A stretch of DNA of 6,480 nucleotides from Gammaproteobacteria bacterium (lineage in GTDB: Bacteria > Pseudomonadota > Gammaproteobacteria > JAABTG01): NCBI GenBank assembly GCA_030066245.1, contig JASJBY010000300.1, positions 1-6,480 of the forward strand, written 5' to 3'. The notes below the pieces were generated by a model. That model was given only the letters and a program-made list of their open reading frames with translations, had not been told where the DNA came from and did not search any database. Each line of letters begins with the position of its first letter. The first letter of the stretch is position 1. Positions 5,397 through 6,480 of this stretch are shown here, one piece after another. A program made the position numbers and the translations under genes.

Positions 5397-6071
5397 TCAT
5401 CTCTCCCTGGTCTTGGGTAGCGACTGTTGGTTGAAAACCTCGGGAACCGTCGTTCCCATCGACATGTAGATGTTGAACAGCCCATCAATGCCGCAGTCGA
5501 GCTTGGTGACCGAATTCTTAGGAACGCACATAATGGCCCCCCCAAAGGGCACCGGAGCGGTGGGTATCATGATGACCTGGTATTCGTTGCCCTGGATGGT
5601 GACCGATTCCGACGTGGGCAGGAAGGCTGGAAAGCTGGTTCCATCTTCTCCGCCGAATTGAACCAGAACCGGGGTCATGGCCTGGATGTCCGGGCTATCT
5701 CTGGGCTCCGCCATCTGGACGATCTTTTTCGAGGCATCGTAGATGGTTCTGACCAACGGCAGCTTCGATAGTATACCGCCCGTCACGGTTTCCCAGCGAC
5801 CCTTTAGCCGGGACTCGACGATCAAACCAAGAACGTATATGAGTACCATCGCGGTCAGGACACCCCCGAGATAGGCTCCTGTTTCGGTGGCGCCGATATT
5901 CCAGCCGAAACGCTTCAGCATCGATCCAAGAGCGCTGCCAGGTCCGACGAGGTCGGTGACGATTGCCGCGAGCCAGGCGATGATCGCGACAGTCAGACCA
6001 ATCGGAAGTAGTGCTATCAACCCCGCAACGAAGGGCCTGAGGAGCGATCTCAAGAGTTTCGGAGCGGCCAT
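5397..6071 (-). CDS. DUF502 family membrane protein (complete copy)
   Basis: 224 residues from ATG at 6071, which follows AGGAGG with a 7-base spacer; the in-frame ATG at 6104 lacks such a site. Seen: PFVAGLIALLPIGLTVAIIA (about 13-32), the first helix with the LLPIG-T motif of the family; a second helix at about 64-86 (GAYLGGVLTAMVLIYVLGLI); LSKLPLVRTIYDASKKIV at about 101-118, the conserved P-(I/L)-V-x-x-IY-x-x-x-K block; then a soluble beta-rich C-terminal domain. In that domain the usual PTTPNPTSG-x-L-x-x-VP is replaced by PTAPVPFGGAIMCVP (about 170-184), so this is a divergent member. The biochemical role is unknown in bacteria. It is the first gene of a probable operon with the DUF4239-like gene 19 bases downstream. 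A fragment of a more canonical DUF502 gene lies at 451-670. Confidence 0.88.
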   Translation of the reverse strand: MAAPKLLRSLLRPFVAGLIALLPIGLTVAIIAWLAAIVTDLVGPGSALGSMLKRFGWNIGATETGAYLGGVLTAMVLIYVLGLIVESRLKGRWETVTGGILSKLPLVRTIYDASKKIVQMAEPRDSPDIQAMTPVLVQFGGEDGTSFPAFLPTSESVTIQGNEYQVIMIPTAPVPFGGAIMCVPKNSVTKLDCGIDGLFNIYMSMGTTVPEVFNQQSLPKTRER

Positions 6072-6102
6072 GGTAGCGCCTCCTAGTCGAGTTGGCCCAC
6101 CC

Positions 6103-6108
6103 ATAATA
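6103..6108 (-). promoter_or_regulatory. possible -10 element for the DUF502 operon
   Basis: On the minus strand TATTAT matches five of six -10 positions and lies 31 bases upstream of the DUF502 ATG, leaving a leader of about 25 bases that contains the AGGAGG. No good -35 hexamer is visible at 16-18 bases, so this is a weak candidate. Confidence 0.28.
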
Positions 6109-6142
6109 GCTTCGGCCGGATTGCGGTCGCCGGACTGGTATC

Positions 6143-6158
6143 GCCCGCCGAGGCGGGC
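6143..6158. repeat. GC-rich perfect hairpin
   Basis: GCCCGCC and GGCGGGC are perfect complements around GA. The stem resembles a terminator or repeat hairpin, but neither side carries a T run. It may be what remains of the transcript end of a lost neighbour, or part of a dispersed repeat. Confidence 0.4.
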
Positions 6159-6286
6159 TTCGAACGTCTCGTTCTCGACCCGACGAAACCGGAAGTCTTC
6201 ATGTCACGGATAGGCTATCGAACGGCAAGTAGGAGTCAGAAGGTTGCTCTGAACCGGGCCACGGGTCAAGGGCGCGTGCAATACAC

Positions 6287-6364
6287 GGCGCTTTCGCGCC
6301 TTTGCCCAACCTACGGTAAGAAACTGTTTCTCGAGTAGGTTGGGCAAAGCGAAGCGTGCCCAAC
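6287..6364. repeat. compound inverted repeat of the GTAGGTTGGGCAAAG family
   Basis: Three nested hairpins lie end to end. GGCGC-TTTC-GCGCC at 6287-6300 abuts CTTTGCCCAACCTAC (6300-6314), which is the exact reverse complement of GTAGGTTGGGCAAAG (6335-6349), with a 20-base spacer. GTTGGGCA (6339-6346) then pairs again with TGCCCAAC (6357-6364) around AAGCGAAGCG. I recognise GTAGGTTGGGCAAAGCGAAG with TGCCCAAC as a motif scattered in intergenic regions of many Gammaproteobacteria. The alternative pairings mean the middle arm can fold with either neighbour. It carries no transposase, so it is a REP- or MITE-like non-autonomous element. Confidence 0.75.
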
Positions 6365-6480
6365 AGAGATTCGGTGCTCGCAGAGAATGCTGTTTCTGGA
6401 TGACGACTACCTATACTTTCCAAGGCGAGCGGTTCGCGCGGTCGCTCGGGGTAGCACGAGGCTGCCTGAGTTAGCTATCA

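Larger units (their letters stand above)
6109..6480. other. upstream non-coding region of the DUF502 operon
   Basis: I see no convincing gene in these 372 bases. Contents: a GCCCGCC-GA-GGCGGGC hairpin at 6143-6158 (7-bp arms as written, or 6 bp with a 4-base loop), lacking a T run on either strand; the compound repeat at 6287-6364; and CGAGCG/CGCTCG arms at 6426-6431 and 6443-6448 near the right edge. A 39-codon minus frame at 6083-6202 ends in a TAG that touches the DUF502 ribosome site, but its sequence is arginine/alanine-rich with no motif, and I treat it as chance. Confidence 0.5.

Noticed and set aside
6140..6190. tRNA-like stretch with GGCGGGCTTCGAACG
   Set aside because: The TTCGAA resembles a T-loop, but the surrounding stems do not form a cloverleaf and there is no acceptor stem; it is a simple hairpin followed by unpaired sequence.
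6287..6364. CRISPR-like repeats
   Set aside because: The units are inverted rather than direct, are not evenly spaced, and no spacer series or cas gene is present.

Overview
The window looks like GC-rich gammaproteobacterial chromosome. Protein similarities (ChaA-type antiporter, CASTOR-like channel, DUF502, Uma2, Phd/PIN pair) and a dispersed hairpin repeat built on GTAGGTTGGGCAAAG / TGCCCAAC fit purple-sulfur or other environmental Gammaproteobacteria. This placement is inference, because no rRNA or universal marker is present.

Layout. (i) 1-1807, minus strand: a ChaA-type Ca2+/cation:H+ antiporter (671-1807), then the 3' third of a broken DUF502 membrane-protein gene (451-670), then the N-terminal membrane part of a CASTOR/POLLUX-like ion channel (339 down to the left edge). 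(ii) 1981-2479: two gene remnants pointing at each other, the start of an RND-efflux periplasmic adaptor (+) and the start of an MscS-type mechanosensitive channel (-). Both are cut at one junction near 2220-2230, as one deletion between convergent genes would leave. (iii) 2480-4500: accessory segment with a lone Uma2-family (PD-(D/E)XK) gene on plus, a roughly 480-base stretch without a convincing gene, and a minus-strand Phd/YefM antitoxin and PIN toxin operon with a two-site palindromic operator in its promoter region. (iv) 4562-6071, minus strand: a two-gene operon of a complete DUF502 membrane protein followed by a four-helix membrane protein of the bestrophin-like DUF4239 type. (v) 6072-6480: upstream non-coding region carrying a compound inverted repeat of a dispersed family.

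Functionally, nearly all non-TA genes, intact or broken, are envelope proteins for ion movement or envelope stress: cation exchanger, ion channel, mechanosensitive channel remnant, efflux adaptor remnant, two DUF502 copies and a bestrophin-like protein. The likely picture is an ion/osmotic-homeostasis neighbourhood that has been eroded by deletions and invaded by small accessory modules. I found no CRISPR array, tRNA, rRNA, transposase or prophage gene, and no clear new multi-gene system. The best leads are the deletion scars, the TA operator, the two unequal DUF502 copies and the repeat element.
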